A stretch of DNA of 64,000 bases. Source: Arthrobacter sp. EPSL27 (lineage in GTDB: Bacteria; Actinomycetota; Actinomycetes; Actinomycetales; Micrococcaceae). Of this stretch, positions 62,947 through 64,000 are shown piece after piece. Position 1 is the stretch's first letter, and every line of letters starts with the position of its first letter. Under the pieces are notes generated by a model. It made no database searches. It saw only the letters and a program-made list of their open reading frames with translations, and was not told the origin of the DNA. Location: positions 186,001 to 250,000 of the forward strand of contig NZ_LNUT01000003.1 of NCBI RefSeq assembly GCF_001512305.1, written 5' to 3'. Position numbers and translations under genes: made by a program.

Positions 62947-64000
62947 GGAGGGCCAGTTCCAGCTCGAACCGCGCCCTGGGATCCTCCAGGGCGTCGCCGA
63001 ACAACTCCCGCAGCTGCGTGGCCCGGTAACCCACTGTCTGCGGGTGGATCCCGAGCTCCGCGGCCACCGGCGCGCGCTGGCCCCAGTGGCGCAGCCAGGA
63101 CAGCAGCGTCTCCGCCAGGCGTTCCCGCTGGGCCGGACGCAGGCCTTCCAGGGGTGCCAGCCGGCGGTTGGCCAGTTCGGTGATGGCGGACGGTTCCGAG
63201 CCCAGGACCACCTCGGCCAGGTGCTCGTCGGCCCAGACGGGCGGATCGTCCGGGCCTTCGCGGGGTGGCAGCACCGAGGCCGCGAGCACCGCCAGGCGCA
63301 GCGAATCAGGAACCTTCTCCCAGCCTCCGGCCGGGCCCACGGCGGCCCCGCGGCCGCGCAGCGCCTTATCCAGGTCCGCCCGCGCGGACTTGGTCTTCCG
63401 GGCCGGGACCAGGGCCACAACGTCGGTTTCGCGTTCGATGACCAGCGTGCCCGGCCCCAGCCGGAGCCGCAGCCCCGCGGACCGGTCCACCGGCAGCGTC
63501 ACCACCGCCATGCGCTGCGGCAGGGACCAGTCCGCCATCGCCGCCTTCTGCCGCAGGGCCGCTTCGTCCGCCTGGCCGCGCAGGAGCAGGTCCAGCAGTT
63601 CGGTGCGGCGGCGGTCCACCGCGCCGGCGCGTTCGGACTGTTCAAAGGCATACGCCTCGGCGCTCACGGCGGACAGTTCGTCGATGTAGGCCAGGATGGA
63701 TTCGCCCAGATCCACCACCACGCTTTGTCCCAGATGGTGCTCCACTGAGACCCTGGACATCTCGCGGAACGTCACCCGGGCGCCCATCCGGTAGGCGCTC
63801 AGCAGCGCATCCATGCTGCGGCCCTGGCGGAATTCGCCGCTACCGAGTCCCGCCACGAGCTGCCGGCTCTCCTCGGAAAGCGCCGGCAGCCGGGTGGCCG
63901 GCAGCTGCAGGAAGCGGTCCAGGGCGGCTGCCACGCCGCGGCGCAGCCCCCGCCCAAAACGGCCTTCGATGGGCCTGGCATAGGCCGGCACCAGCTGCGG
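62930..64000 (-). CDS. PucR/CdaR-type transcriptional regulator, N-terminus beyond window
   Basis: At least 356 residues; the 5' end passes the right window edge (reading ...PQLVPAYARPIEG). A GGDEF-like middle region (LRLRLGPGTLVIE, DVVALVPARK) and the PucR C-terminal HTH (ETLLSWLRHWGQRAPVAAELGIHPQTVGYR, abbreviated AAELGIHPQTVGYR) are clear. Such proteins regulate purine catabolism, sugar-acid or amino-acid genes; its targets are unknown. An internal GTG at 63991 is unlikely to be the true start. Confidence 0.85.
   Translation of the reverse strand, partial: PQLVPAYARPIEGRFGRGLRRGVAAALDRFLQLPATRLPALSEESRQLVAGLGSGEFRQGRSMDALLSAYRMGARVTFREMSRVSVEHHLGQSVVVDLGESILAYIDELSAVSAEAYAFEQSERAGAVDRRRTELLDLLLRGQADEAALRQKAAMADWSLPQRMAVVTLPVDRSAGLRLRLGPGTLVIERETDVVALVPARKTKSARADLDKALRGRGAAVGPAGGWEKVPDSLRLAVLAASVLPPREGPDDPPVWADEHLAEVVLGSEPSAITELANRRLAPLEGLRPAQRERLAETLLSWLRHWGQRAPVAAELGIHPQTVGYRATQLRELFGDALEDPRARFELELALHAGKR

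Overview
The window is chromosomal DNA from a high-GC actinobacterium, most likely Arthrobacter, Pseudarthrobacter or a close Micrococcales relative. GTG and TTG starts are frequent, and several genes appear leaderless. Lsr2, ClpC, FtsH, the actinobacterial ppa-to-clpC gene order and DUF222/HNH (13E12-type) genes all point the same way. The genus call is inferred from gene content and style, not from a marker gene.

Layout. 1-9.3 kb: a nucleobase permease (cut by the window edge) divergent from a RutE-like reductase, a membrane GGDEF protein, phosphoglucomutase, a DUF4190 membrane protein, an APH-type kinase, a POT peptide transporter and a zinc alcohol dehydrogenase. 9.3-21.7 kb: an amidase, a 105-bp-period tandem repeat, rhodanese-pheA, a DAG-kinase-like protein, serS, a HAD phosphatase, a SatD-like HTH protein, phosphoketolase, a DUF429 protein and a type-B carboxylesterase.

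21.8-45.7 kb follows the order known from Mycobacterium tuberculosis (Rv3628c to Rv3596c): ppa, dacB, zinc metalloprotease, tilS, hpt, ftsH, folE-folP-folB-folK, DUF3180, PH-domain membrane proteins, DUF2520, panC, then lysS, lsr2, clpC. Where M. tuberculosis has panD and coaX, this strain has an MFS exporter, two related alpha/beta hydrolases and thymidine kinase. Terminator-like hairpins with a shared stem sequence (a family of three, one also behind ppa) bracket part of that block. The fol genes together make tetrahydrofolate precursors from GTP; panC makes pantothenate.

45.8-54.4 kb: an S9 peptidase, an ArgA-like GNAT, the PTS-dependent dihydroxyacetone kinase operon dhaKLM, mutY (with no canonical start codon in its frame), a secreted or anchored protein and disA (c-di-AMP synthesis).

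54.4-59.5 kb is the accessory island. It holds a GGCCC microsatellite, an IS110-family transposase whose 3' end is fused in frame to the 3' end of a DUF222/HNH gene, an apparently intact IS481-family element in a CTAG target whose duplication supplies the transposase stop codon, an array of about eight degenerate 50-bp repeats, and a full DUF222/HNH gene. The window closes with prfC, a Ser/Thr kinase-GAF fusion and a PucR-type regulator cut by the right edge. No tRNA, rRNA or CRISPR array was seen.
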